A stretch of DNA of 64,000 bases from Wurfbainia villosa (lineage: Eukaryota > Streptophyta > Magnoliopsida > Zingiberales > Zingiberaceae). Shown piece after piece: positions 46,788 to 58,671 of the stretch. The stretch covers positions 38,104,720 to 38,168,719 of the forward strand of contig CM046000.1 of the NCBI GenBank assembly GCA_025175895.1, given 5' to 3'. The notes under the pieces were generated by a model. It saw nothing but the letters and a program-made list of their open reading frames with translations. It had not been told where the DNA came from and searched no databases. Every line of letters begins with the position of its first letter. Positions within the stretch are counted from its first letter, which is position 1. A program made the translations under genes and the position numbers.

Positions 46788-49700
46788 ATGTCTTGGAATT
46801 TGCACTCTATTTTGGATTCAAATAAATTGACTGGGTCAAACTTCTTGGACTGGCTTTGGATTCAACCTGAGAATTGTTCTCAAGGTCGAAAAACTTGCAA
46901 ATATCCTCGAAGCGCCTCTTCCCGCCCGTCCTAGTGACAATGCAACTCTGGACCAATTGTTGGCCTATCAGAAACATGTGACTGATTCTGAAATGGAGAG
47001 TTGCATCATGCTAGCCACGATGGTACCTGAGCTGCGGAAGCAGCATGAGCATATGGATGCTCATACCATAGTCTTTCGTCTTTATGAGTTGGTTGATGAG
47101 CAAATGAGATTTGAAAGGTTTGAAGTGTCTAAGCTCTTCTTCACCTTTGAGATGCAAGAAGGTTCATCTGTGGTACTGCTCAACATGCTGAAGACTGTGG
47201 AGTCTTCTGTGAAGCATGAGCAGGGGATGGTGCTGTAAGTTGATTCCTCGAAGAAAGGTTGTAAGAGGAAGTCAAAGGAATAGCAGAAGGGGAAGAAAAA
47301 GGCTAAAAAAGCAAAACTAGCTCAAAAGGGCACTTGCCATAATTATGGTAAGGAGGGCCATTGGCGAAGAAATTGCAAGATTTATCTTGAGTTCGTGAAG
47401 AAGAATAAGGCATCGGATGCCCCATCCTCTTCAGGTATCTTCGTTATTGATTGTCATTCTATTTCCTTAGACACTTGGGTATTGGATACTGGGTGTGGCT
47501 CACATATATGTAATGACATACAGGGGCTAAGGAATAGAAGAAGACTCGTCAGAGGGGAGTCAAATTTACGAGTTGGCAATGGAGCAAAGGTTGCTGCGGT
47601 CGCCATCGGAACTTATTTGCTGAAGCTCCCTAGTGGACTAGTCTTGGAACTGGACAATTGCTATTGTGTTCCTTCTCTAATAAAGAACATTGTTTCTATT
47701 TCCTGCTTAAATAGAAATGGTTTCCATTTGACGTTTAGTAACAATTGTTGTTATATAACTTTGAATGGCGTTTTATGGACCGAACTTTGAAGCAATGGCA
47801 TTTATACGCTTGGACGATCCAAAGGACATTTTCAATATCGAAGCGAGCAACAAGCGTGCTCGAAAGGATAATCAATTAGACTCCTACATGTGGCATTGTC
47901 GTCTTGGCCATGTAAGCAAGAAATGCATGTCCGAATTACACTGATGTGGAATTCTGGAATCGTTTGAATTGGATTCATATGATACATGCGAATCATGCTT
48001 AAAAGGCAAGATGACTAAGTTACCTTTTTCCGGAAAAGGTGAACGAGTGGGAGAGTTACTAGGTCTGATACATACTGATGTATGTGGACCTATGTCAACT
48101 CAAGCTTTAGGAGGTTATAGCTACTTCATTACCTTCACCGATGATCACTCACGGTTTGGGTATGTGTTCTTGATGAAACACAAGTCTGAAGCCTTTGAAA
48201 GGTTCAAAGAATTCAGAAATGAAGTAGAGAAACAACATGACAAGAGTATTAAAATACTTCGATCGGATCGAGGTGGTGAATACTTAAGTCAAGAGTTTCT
48301 TGATTATCTAAGAGACAATGGTATATTGTCTCAATGGACTCCGCCATATACACCACAACATAATGGTGTATCTGAGAGGCGTAACCGGACCTTATTGGAT
48401 ATGGTCAGGTCAATGATGAATCATGCGAATCTTCCCAAGTTCTTTTAGGGCTATGCACTTCAGACAGCTGTTTACTTGTTAAACAGAATGCCAACCAAGG
48501 TAGTCTCTACTACTCCATATGAGATATGGAATAGTAAGAAACCTCATGTATCTTACTTGAAGATATGTGGTTGTCCTGCTTATGTGAAGCGGACTGTATC
48601 AGACAAATTGGATGTTAAGTCTGATAAATGTCTATTTATTGGATACCCCAAGGAAACAAGGGGTTACCAATTTATCATCCTGTGGAACAAAAGGTGTTTG
48701 TTTCAAGGCATGCTGTGTTTCTAGAGAAAGAGTTTCTCTTGCAAGAAAACAGTGGGAGTGTCGTCAAGCTTGAGGAGGCTCGAGAGACTCAAATAGACAT
48801 TGATGAGATACCTGGTGAATCACAACAGTCGATAACTCATAGTGATGAGCAATCGGCTGGACCTACTGTAACACCACCTCTTCGTAGATCTGGTAGAACA
48901 CGTAATATTTCTGTGAGATATGGATTTCTCGTAAGTGAATCGAATGACGTATTACTCATTGATGATGAGGAGCCTACCAGTTATGAAGAAGTGCTGACAA
49001 GTTCAGAAAGGGATAAGTGGCTTGAAGCCATGAAGTCGGAAATGGATTCCATGTATGAAAACCAAGTTTGGAACTTGGTTGACCCACCTGAAGGCATCAA
49101 GCCTATAGGGTGCAAGTGGGTTTTCAAGAAGAAAACCGACATGGATGGTAATGTGATTACCTATAAGGCTAGATTAGTGGCGAAAGGATATCGTCAAAAG
49201 CAAGGTGTTGATTATGACGAAACCTATTCGCCTGTAGCTATGCTTAAATCCATTCAGATGCTCCTGGCCATAGTGGCTCATTATGATTATGAGATATGAC
49301 AGATGGATATGAAAACAGCTTTCCTTAATGGAAACCTGCTCGAGGACGTGTATATAATACAACCTGAGGGTTTCACATCGGTTGATAAAACCAAGGTATG
49401 CAAATTGCGACGGTCCATATATGGATTGAAGCAAGCATCCAGGAGCTGGAATATCCGTTTTGATGAGACAATAAAAAAGTTTGATTTCTCACAAAATCCA
49501 GACGAACCTTGTGTGTACAAGAAGGTTAGTGGGAGTGCAATCGTGTTCATAGTATTGTATGTCGATGACATATTACTTATAGGAGACGATATTTCAATCT
49601 TACAGTCAGTGAAGATTTGGTTATCCAAGACATTCTCCATGAAATACCTGGGAGAAGCAACCTATATCCTCGGGATTAAGATCTATAGAGATAGATCGAA

Positions 49701-50542
49701 ATGGTTGCTTGGTCTTTCGCAGTCTAAATATATAGACTGAGTGCTAAAGAGGTTTAGCATGTCGGAATCCAAGAAAGGTTTCCTACCCATCAGGCATGGG
49801 GTACACCTTTCAAAGTCTATGTGTCCGCGCACAGAAGACGAGAGGATTTGCATGAGTAAGATTCCCTATGCATCCGCAATAGGATCTATCATGTATGCTA
49901 TGTTATGTACAAGGCCCGATGTATCGTATGCTCTGAGTGTCACGAGTAGATACCAGTCTGATCCAGGAATGGATCATTGGGTGGCTGTTAAGACGATCCT
50001 TAAGTACTTAAGAAAAATTAAGGATGTGTTCCTAATATATGGAGAAGGGGACATGGTGATATGCGGGTATACAGATGCCAGCTTCCAGACAGACAAGGAT
50101 GATTCGTGTCTCACCGATATCGTGTTCACCTTGAATGGGGCAAGCGCGATGAGTTGAAAAAGTTCCAAAGACAAGACATCAGAGTGGATTCTACCGCGAG
50201 GTAGAATACATTGCGCGCCGAGCAATGAAGGAAGCGGTTTGGATCAAGAAGTTCATTTATGAACTTGGTGTGATTCCAGCCATTGTTAAAGCAATACCGG
50301 TCTACTGCGACAACAATGGAGCAATTGCACAGGCGAAAGAGCCAAGGTCTCATCAACGATCCAAACATGTGCTTCGCCGCTATCATCTTATCAGAGAGAT
50401 TATCAGTAGGAAGGAAATACAAATCGAGAAAATCCCCACTGAAAGGAACTTAGCGGATCCTTTGACTAAGGCATTACCTCAAAGTAAGTTTGAGGGTCAT
50501 GTTAGAGCTTATGGTATTGGATACCGTAGCGATTGGCATTAG
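46788..50542 (+). pseudogene. Copia-2 gag-pol with multiple lesions
   Basis: Gag begins at the ATG 46788 (ILDSNKLTGSNFLDW), shifts frame near 46860 and continues to about 47240. A zinc knuckle at 47335-47376 has its second Cys changed to Tyr. The aspartic protease (DTGCGSHICND) is near 47488. Integrase spans about 47885-48720, with the WHCRLGH block and the DRGGEY and NGVSERRNRT motifs. Reverse transcriptase (about 49000-49900) keeps the catalytic YVDD at 49558-49569. RNase H runs to the stop at 50542, including CDNNGAIAQAKEPRSH and ADPLTKALPQ. Stops occur at 47236, 47281, 48446, 49297, 49738 and 50155, and frame changes near 47800-47970, 48700 and 50160-50220. Gag type resembles that of Copia-1. 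Confidence 0.88.
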
Positions 50543-50556
50543 GCCAAGTGGGAGTT

Positions 50557-52775
50557 TGTTAGTAATATGTGAGAGATGTCCTAAGGCAATCGCCTTATGT
50601 ATGAACTATTTATATGATAAATGAAGATTCACTATTTGAGTATACATGATTTCATGTATTTGATCGGATCTTAAACTCATTTACTGAATGTCCATGATAC
50701 AATTCACAGTATGAGAGAATTTGTGATTGGATCACAACTAGTGAGTATCTCTACATGTGTAATTGTGATGTATCGGAATTATCCCTAGTCGATGAATTGA
50801 TGGATTTGGACACTATTGATTCTGTCAAGACTAGCACGAGGTATACTCTTTGGTGTATCCAAGCAGCTGATTCTCACTGGCTAGAGACATTGTGATATCC
50901 GGAGTTAATCGTGGATGCTAGTTATGGTAACTAGTTCATTGGAGTGACCAGCCGTAAGACTTCATATGGTTCTCTGCATATATAGATATGTCAATGAAGT
51001 TCTTACTGCAGCTTAAGTTTGATGTTCCTTTGATTTGCGGTATTCAAGACATCTTGATCATAAAGACTTATGCTTTGACATCTTAAGCAAGCATCTCTGA
51101 GGAGATGTGAACCCAGGATGATTGGGTATAAGTCGAAGTGATCGAAGGTGTTTGAATAGCCTATAAAGGATTCACCACTCCTTGCGAGGAGATGTATACC
51201 CATGGCCTCTCGTCGGATTGTTACTAAAGTCTTTGGCCAAAGCATTACATGTTTAGAGTAAGGTACTCTTCGATACATGTGGAGTAACTAGAATCCGTAG
51301 GACGAGGAAATGATACTTGGGCTAGGTGTGACGTAGTCAGCCTAGTGGGGACTGACACTATAGATCATGTCCTAAACCAAGTGGGTATAAGATGAGTGAA
51401 GGGAATGGGGCACGATTCATTCGAGCTGCTGAAGGGTTTCAGAAATAGTTCTGGATCAACCGTTGATCTTTTCGGTTAATTGGGGATCATGATGTACTAC
51501 TAGGTGCCACTCATGATCGTTCTATAATTAATGGTTAATTATAGATGACCAACATAAACCGAGAACCTATTTGGTCACACGCACAACGAGCATAATCCGA
51601 AGGATTTAAAACGAGCTTGAGAATGAGATTCTCAGACCGAGAGAAACTAGGTTTGGTTGGACCAAACAAGAAGCGAGCATGAAATCGTTTCAGTCACAAT
51701 AGAAGCGTGGATGGGCCATGTCTTATGAAGACATGATGGACGAACCAAAATGGTTTGGTTCTAATCCAACAGAGGAGAATAAACCAAAGGGGTTTGGTTT
51801 GTTTTAAATGAATGAACCAAAGTTGGTTCGGTTCGTTTTAACTTAAAATAAACCATCATGGTTTGGTTTATTTTAACTTAAATTAATGGAGCGGGTTAAC
51901 GGGCCTTTGGTTATGATCCAATAACCATTAAGAGAATTTGTTCTCTATAAAATAGGGCTTAAGGGTTTTTGTTAAACCCTAATTGAGGCAACCCTAGTTT
52001 TTGGCCGCCCACCCTCTCCCTCTAGTCGGCGCCAACCCTATTGCCGTCGCCCACCTCCTCCAACCGGTGACCAGCTGCTGTCGTCTTCTCCACTTGGCAG
52101 CGTCGAGCTACTGCCGGAGGAGCTCCGGTGATCATCCTTGGCTCTGGCGACAAGGTGAGCACATTGCTTTCCTTATTTGGCCGGCGCAAGGTCTCCACCA
52201 AAGCTGTCCAGTTTTCTGGACAGCTTGTTTCCCTCTTGTCGGAGCATCATTTGGACGACGTTTTGAGCTCCGACAGTGCCTTCATTACCGGGGATTCGAT
52301 ATCTAGTAATCCTCATAGGTGGAGGATGAAGGATTCGTCAAACGGTTGACGAATACCTCTCCGGAGAAGCGAGTTTTTAAGGACTCATTTTGGATCCGAA
52401 TTTTGATTCGGATCGTGATCTTCTCTCGATCACGTCGTCTTCAACACGAGGCTGGTAACCCGTACGAAGACGAGGCTCGTGACTTAGTGAAGTCATCCCG
52501 AAGATACTCGATGTGGATACGGATAGAGACGATTCTAGCGAGAATCGTTCCGGTTGATGCCTTTCCCGCTACACGTGATACGTCAGGTATACGTAGTTTA
52601 AGTTTCCTTTTATTGCAAAATTTAAATTTACGGTTATGTCTATACATGTTGTACTATGCATGCGTGTGATGTGTGTGTTGTAATAAATTAGATTTATTAT
52701 TTTATTCCTTCCGCTGTGCACATGTTTATGAAACATGTTCGAACACACACTCGCCGCAGTGCCGGAAACCCAACA
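50557..52775 (+). repeat. Copia-2 3' LTR
   Basis: 2219 bp and collinear with 43284-45502 without net length change. It ends AACCCAACA directly before the duplicated CGTAC. Confidence 0.93.
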
Positions 52776-53001
52776 CGTACATCATCTATTCCGCTGCTAA
52801 TCGAGGAAAAGAGTTTGGTTGCTTGAACAACAAGTTTGTTCAAGAAACCACTCTAATCGAATAGTACGATGATGGATCGGTTGCTTGGGTAATCCGTCAT
52901 CATCTTGGATTAATTTTTTTAATCTGGGGACGTCGATGGGATCGCCATGCACAAGCGATCGAGGTGCGAAGCGAAGCTTCGATTCCACACCCTTCAGAAA
53001 C

Positions 53002-53370
53002 TTTTCTTGGCTCTTTAGCCAAGAAGTGCTTAACAATAATAATTCAGACTCAGCAAAGAGATAGACAAGAATAGCACTTTCTTTAGAGATCGTTTCGCCT
53101 ACGTCGACCGAGGGATTTTAATCTTTCTCCTCTAGTGTGACTCATTCTGATTACCGAGGCTATCAAAGAGGATTCAACTCAACCTGGTATGATGGAAACT
53201 ATTCCTCTCCTTTCCCCTAGTGAGGCATTCTTCTTTCTTTTATTGTTTGGACTTTCAATCTTTTGTTGCTTCTAGAGAATGAGGTGGTTAGTGGCCTTCC
53301 TTTCCTCTTCCAGTAGTGGATTACAACACTTGAAAAGACTATTGCCTAGGTTGGTGCTCGATAACATCAA
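53002..53370. other. Unassigned spacer between the solo LTR and the right-hand nest
   Basis: No coding region, repeat boundary or RNA gene is recognised. It should be the continuation of the sequence left of 41702, interrupted by the solo LTR. Confidence 0.35.
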
Positions 53371-53802
53371 TGTTGGGACCGATTATAACGCTAGAGGGGG
53401 TGCATCTTGAACTCGTTCTCTCCGATTCGTTCTTCGATCATATTTATCGTGTTTTTCTACAAAACATTAATAGCAGTGGAAACAAAAGAAAATAAAATAA
53501 ACAAACACAAAACAAGTATAGATCACTATATCAAAATTTTACGTGGTTTAGAACCCTAGTTCCTACTCGAAGCTTTAGCGATGTACCATCACTAAAACTT
53601 TCTCCTTCTCAGAATCACACTGGAGATGGATAAACCTCTTACAAGAGCTTTACAATAAAAAGCAACAAAACAAGTGTAAAGAAACAAATGGAATACAAAT
53701 CAAACAGAAACACTTTACACAAGAGCTTTTGCTTGATCTTTGTGTTTGGTTGCTTTGGAATGGTTTTGAAGATTTGGAATACAACAACACTTCCCTTTAA
53801 AA
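53371..53802 (-). repeat. LTR fragment of the GagTR/SIRE-like superfamily
   Basis: It starts TGTTGGGACCGATTATAACG with the GCTAGAGGGGG box at 53390. Only the U5 side of a minus-strand LTR is present; it is cut at 53802 by Copia-3, and the rest would lie beyond the window. Confidence 0.65.
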
Positions 53803-56491
53803 TGTTAGGATCTTTGTAATGGCTAGAGGGGGGGGGGGTGATTAGCCTTTCTTTGTTTCTACAAGAACGTTAGCGGAAGCAATACAAATAAGAATACAAA
53901 TAAGAAAACAATGAAAGCAATGCTAACACCCGATGTACGTGGTTCGGAGATGACGCTCCTACTCCACGACAATCCGTAAGGTGGATTAGCCCTAGCCAAG
54001 CTTCACTAGATCCTCCTTTGGATGAACCAAGGTGGAGAAACCTTGTCTTACAATGCTCTCCTCTTCTTTACAATGATGGAAGATTAAGAACTAGAGAAGA
54101 GGAGGTTTAGAATCACAAAAGCACTTGGGAAAGCTTGGTGAGCACGAGGGTGTAGCTAGGAATGAGAGCACTAGCTTCACCAAGCTCCCCAAGGCCCCTT
54201 CTTATAGAAGAAGGGTTGTTTTTCCCGTTGGACTTCGATCAGTCGACTGATGCTCACCATCAGTCGACTACCGCCGAAGCCAACGACTTCTGAACAAGCA
54301 GATCCGCGGAGATACGTAGCCGCAATTTCCAACGACCAAGTTATCAGTCGACTGATCCCTCCATCAGTCGACTGATGGAGTAATCAGTCGAGTGATCGTA
54401 GGCCGCAGTCGAGTGCGACTACACTCTGTACTCGTATTTGCGTTGATTAGTCACCGCTGGGCGATCGGATTGCCATCACGATCGGCCATTTGCCAAAGTA
54501 GTCGACTGATGGTCAGGGTTTCATCCTGACTTAGTCGAGCACCTGACCAGTCGACTGATACATCATATCAATCGACTGATACTCATCAAGTATGAGTAAT
54601 TCACACTTGATTTTACACCCTAGACCTAGACTCAACCTTCTAGCTCCTCATTAAGCCTTGCACCTCCAGGATCCCTCCGAGTCCGCGACTTGTTTATCCT
54701 TTGCGCTTTGCTTCCAAGAGCTTCCTTCAGTTTCGTCATGTCTTGGGTTGCCAAATGCTTGGACTTTATGCTGCCAAGACTACAAGCTTGGACTTATGCT
54801 GCCAAGACTTTACTTTGGACTTCTTTTGCCAAGGTTCACTTGGACTTTACGCTGCCAAGACTACAAGCTTGGTCTTACGCTACCAAGTCCATCCCTTGGA
54901 CTTCCCTTGCCAAGATCATACTTGGTCTTCCTTTGCCAAGGTTCACTTGGACTTTACGCTGCCAAGACTACAAGCTTGGTCTTATGCTGCCAAGTCCGTC
55001 CCTTGGACTTTCCTTGCTAAGATCATACTTGGACTTCTCTTTTACCAAGTCTTCATTCTTGGATTTCCTTGTCACTTAAACATATTCGCAATTAGATCAC
55101 AAAGCATTTCCTAACTTAGATGATTATCCAAACATCAAAACATATAAATGCTTGGGGCATTGTTGCACCAACAATCTCTCCCTTTTTGATGTTTGGCAAT
55201 CACTTAAGTTAGGTCTTTTAAAGATACACACATAATCATATTTTAACTTAAACATTCCTTCTCCCCCTTTGACATACATCAAAAAGAGAAGGATTCATAA
55301 CTAAAAGAATTTAAAGGTGTTGTATCTTGGACTAAGGTATAAGATTGATATTAAGCTCCCCCTTAATCCAAGATATGCTTCATGATGTGTAAATAATATT
55401 TGAAGTAGAGCATAACAAAAATTCAAAAATTAAGTCCTAACTTTGCACCAATAATAGAAGTTTAGGGATGAAAAGATATATTTTATGAAACTCCCCCTAA
55501 AATACTGCATAAAATAGTCCTAAAAATTTGTTTATGCTCAATATTATCATGCTATAGTTTTAGAACATCAAAAATATACTAAATATCAGAAAATGGAGCT
55601 AATTAGGTTTACGAACGATCATTCTACGCTGAAATCGAAATTTGACCTTTTCAAATTAACCAAGAAATCGTTAGAAATTCTAGAAACCTCGAAAAATCAC
55701 GAAATTTTGTGGACATATTTCTGAGATCATACTTTATTAAGAAAAAATAGTTTAAAAAATATATGTTTCCCAGATTTCAATATTGATACAAACTTGGAAA
55801 CTAACAAAAGGTTCTAAAAATTTTCAAACTTTGTACCACTTTTGTGTTCCACTTGAAAACTGTTTTTCAAAATATGATGAACATAGTTTAAAATATATAT
55901 GATTTGGAATTTCCAACCATGTTCTTAGAGCTATGTATTCATTACTTGAATATAAGCCTTCCCAATGATTGGTCCATAAGGTATTCATGTCTCTAGGTGT
56001 GTCATTGGCTCATAGTAATGCATCATAACAAGCATGATGAGCCAAGTACACCTTCCCTATCATCTCACATATTCCTAAATGTATCAATACAAAAATCAAG
56101 GTTGCTTAAGGCTTTTGTGAGATGCATCAAGGTATAAGGCTAACATATGAATATGGGATCATGCAAACCTAGACTTTTACTCTACAAAGCACATACCAAG
56201 CTCTCTCCTTAATGATGAAAATTCGGTTTCAGGAAGAGCTTTGGTGAAGATATCGGCAAGGTTAGACTTAGATTCTACATAATTAAGTTCAATGTCCCCT
56301 CTTGCCACATGATCTCTTATGAAGTGATGTTTCACTTCAATGTGCTTGGTCCTAGAGTGATGTACCAGATTTTTGGTCAAGTTGATGGTACTCACATGGT
56401 CACAATAAACTTTAATGTTAGAGTAGTGTAGCTTATAGTCCACAAGAGTATGTCTCATCTAAAGTAATTGAGCTACACAACCACCCATAGC
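53803..56491 (-). mobile_element. Copia-3: SIRE-like copia, 3' part
   Basis: A minus-strand LTR (53803-55173, TGTTAGGATC to GCACCAACA) is followed by a purine-tract complement (ATCTCTCCCTTTTT) and about 1.3 kb of internal DNA ending in RNase H. The element is interrupted at 56491 by another LTR, so its reverse transcriptase, integrase and gag lie outside the window. It is the only member of this LTR superfamily here with visible pol. The LTR holds at least six GTCGACTGAT words (54238-54580) and a CCAAG/CTTGG array (about 54750-55070). A minus-strand TATA-like box lies near 54212. Confidence 0.78.
56177..56486 (-). pseudogene. Copia-3 RNase H C-terminal end
   Basis: The minus strand from 56458 encodes NIKVYCDHVSTINLTKN, HHSRTKHIEVKHHFIRDHVA and NLADIFTKALPE, the C-terminal end of copia RNase H in the SIRE style. 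A stop precedes it, but GGCVAQLL just upstream is the same domain. The fragment ends where the next LTR begins. Confidence 0.82.
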
Positions 56492-57109
56492 TATTGGGGA
56501 TCGAAATGACCGGCTAGAGGGGGGTGAATAGCCCTCAATCATTGGATATCGGATTTTGCTCGTCTACAAAACGTTAGTGCAAGCGGAATATGCAAATATA
56601 AATAAAGACAAAGCAAAAGATAAACAAATAATACAAACACCGAGATGTAACGTGGTTCACGGCTACGCCGCTAATCCACGGTCCGATTCGTCCATGGTGA
56701 ATCACTCCGCAATCTATCCACTAGATCTCTCCTTTGCACAAAGCTAGGTGGAGGTAACCTCTTTACAATCTCTCTTCTTACAATAGAATGGAAATAAAGC
56801 AAGTAAGAAGAGTGGAAAAACCCTTAGAGAACTTTGGGAGCAAATTGGAGCATAAGCATTAGCCTCCCAAATCCCCATCCCATTCCTCTTTATAGAGGAA
56901 GAGGGTTTCTTCCCGTTGACACAGGAGCAGTCGACTGATGTCCCAATCAGTCGACTGGTCCTGTAGTCGTTGCCCAATAACGGCCGCTTTCCACGTTGGA
57001 TTTCATCCAACGGTACTGGCATCAGTCGACTAATATTACCATCAGTAGATTGGTGCTCGATCAGTCAAGTCCTCAACGAGGTCGACTCCATTTTATGCCC
57101 GTGCACAGT
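56492..57109 (-). repeat. LTR fragment nested in Copia-3
   Basis: It starts TATTGGGGATCGAAATGACC (TG changed to TA) and has GCTAGAGGGGGG at 56513. A minus-strand TATA-like box (complement CTCTTTATA, 56886-56894) is followed upstream by GTCGACTG words at 56930, 56948 and 57023. GagTR-3 interrupts it at 57109. The left flank ATAGC is the likely target copy, with its mate outside the window. Confidence 0.7.
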
Positions 57110-58671
57110 TGTTAGAAATTTGACGCCGCTAGAGGGGGGGTGAATAGCGTTTGACCGTACGTAGATGGAATTCGTTCGCGATCGTCTCTACAAAACTCGT
57201 TATGCGCAGCGGAATAGAAATAATAAAAGCAATAATGAAAAGATACAATCACGAACACAAGGATATAACGTGGTTCGGAACTGAACGGTTCCTACTCCAC
57301 GGATTGAGCTCTAACGAGCTCTAGCGACGCCAATGCAATCACTAATCAATAAAGTCCTTCTCGACAACAAGTCGGAGGCGGAGAAACCTCGTACAAATGT
57401 TTACAACAATAAACGAAAGAAATACAAGCAAATACAAAGGAAATGTAAAGAACACTTTACAAAACTAGGGTTTGAGCGCTTTGCTTGTTGGTTGCTTGGA
57501 TGAGGTTGAAAGGCCCTGAAATGCAACTGCAAATCGCCTTCAAATCGCCTCAAGAAAGCTCCCCAAGAACTGATGATCAAATCCTCCATGAGCTCCCCTT
57601 TTTATCTTGCGTCGGGCTGGATTTTCGCTTTATCGATCGGTATCGATAAGTCCCGGTCGGTGATGCCACTGTTGTCGTGAGACAACGGCTCAATCCACGT
57701 CGGACAAGTTCCAACGGGACTCTTGGCAATCGTACCCGAGCCGTGGCCGTAGCGGTCGGCTCTGGAGCGTCAATGCTCGACATTGGGTGACGATCATTGT
57801 TGACCCTTAGCGATCGTGCCGTCGACACCGATCGTTGCTCAATGATCGGTCATTGCGAGCATTTCCAGCTCTAAACTGGCAGTCGAACTCAAGTCGACTC
57901 ATGGCAGTCGAACCGGCCATAATTCCAGTCGACTGCCAACCTCAAAAATGAGGTTTTAACCCAAGTATGGTGCCCCCATACTTGCTAGACCACCCTTAGC
58001 CTAGACCTAAGCCTTCTAGCCACCTCCATCAGCCTCACGCCTCTCGGATCCCTCCAAGTCATCCATGACTTGTTCATCCATCGCGCTAGCCTCTAGGTGC
58101 TTCCGTCGGCTATGTCATGCTAACGGTGTCTACACCGCCAAGGCACATTGGACTTACGCCGCCAAGACTCCGCTTGGACTTTACGCCGCCAACCATTGGA
58201 CTTATGCTGCCAAGACTTCCGCTTGGACTTTACGCAGCCAATATCAAACCCCTTGGACTTCTCATGCCAAGACTCAAGCTTGGACTTTCCCTTGCCAACC
58301 CATGTTGGACTTTTACATTGCCAAGACCCATGCTTGGACTTTTCCCTTGCCAACCCATGTTGGACTTCTCAAATGCCAAGACCATGCTTGGACTTTCCCT
58401 TGCCAACCCATGTTGGACTTTTACATTGCCAAGACCCATGCTTGGACTTTTACATTGCCAAGTGTCCCACTTGGACTTTTCATGCCAAGTACTCAAGACT
58501 TGGACTTTACCAAATGCCAAGTGTTCCACTTGGACTTTCCATGCCAAGTACACAAGACTCTGACTTTCCCATGACAATTACATTGTCATATGTTTTTGTC
58601 GAAACATCAAAACATCACTCGAGTCAAACTCGAGTCCTGGTCAATCGTGACCTGGGCCGATTGCACCAACA
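57110..58671 (-). repeat. GagTR-3 left LTR with CCAAG/CTTGG array
   Basis: It starts TGTTAGAAATTTGACGCCGC and ends GCACCAACA. Bases 58138-58570 are an array of about a dozen 25-35-base units built on TGCCAAG...CTTGGACTTT. Open frames across the array (169 codons plus, 115 minus) are by-products of the repeats. Confidence 0.88.

Larger units (their letters stand above)
43284..52775 (+). mobile_element. Copia-2: structurally complete Ty1/copia element
   Basis: 9492 bp with LTRs of exactly 2219 bp each (43284-45502 and 50557-52775), flanked by CGTAC (43279-43283 and 52776-52780). The primer site TGGTATCAGAGC follows the first LTR at 45504, and a purine tract (AAGTGGGAG) precedes the second. The LTRs differ by scattered substitutions only. 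gag and pol lie in plus orientation but carry several stops and frame changes, so the copy is non-autonomous now. Copia-2 is among the better preserved insertions in the window. Confidence 0.93.
41702..52996. repeat. Probable solo LTR split by Copia-2
   Basis: The sequence starting TGTTGGGATGTATACTGAAA at 41702 reads like an LTR and continues to 43283, where Copia-2 is inserted. It resumes at 52781 and may end CACCCTTCA at 52996, giving about 1.8 kb without Copia-2. GAAAC occurs on both outer sides (41697-41701 and 52997-53001), consistent with a 5-bp duplication, though a 5-base match over this distance could be chance. No internal region accompanies it. Confidence 0.5.

Noticed and set aside
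58138..58570. Regularly repeated units resembling a CRISPR array.
   Set aside because: Units are direct tandem variants without unique spacers, in a plant LTR.
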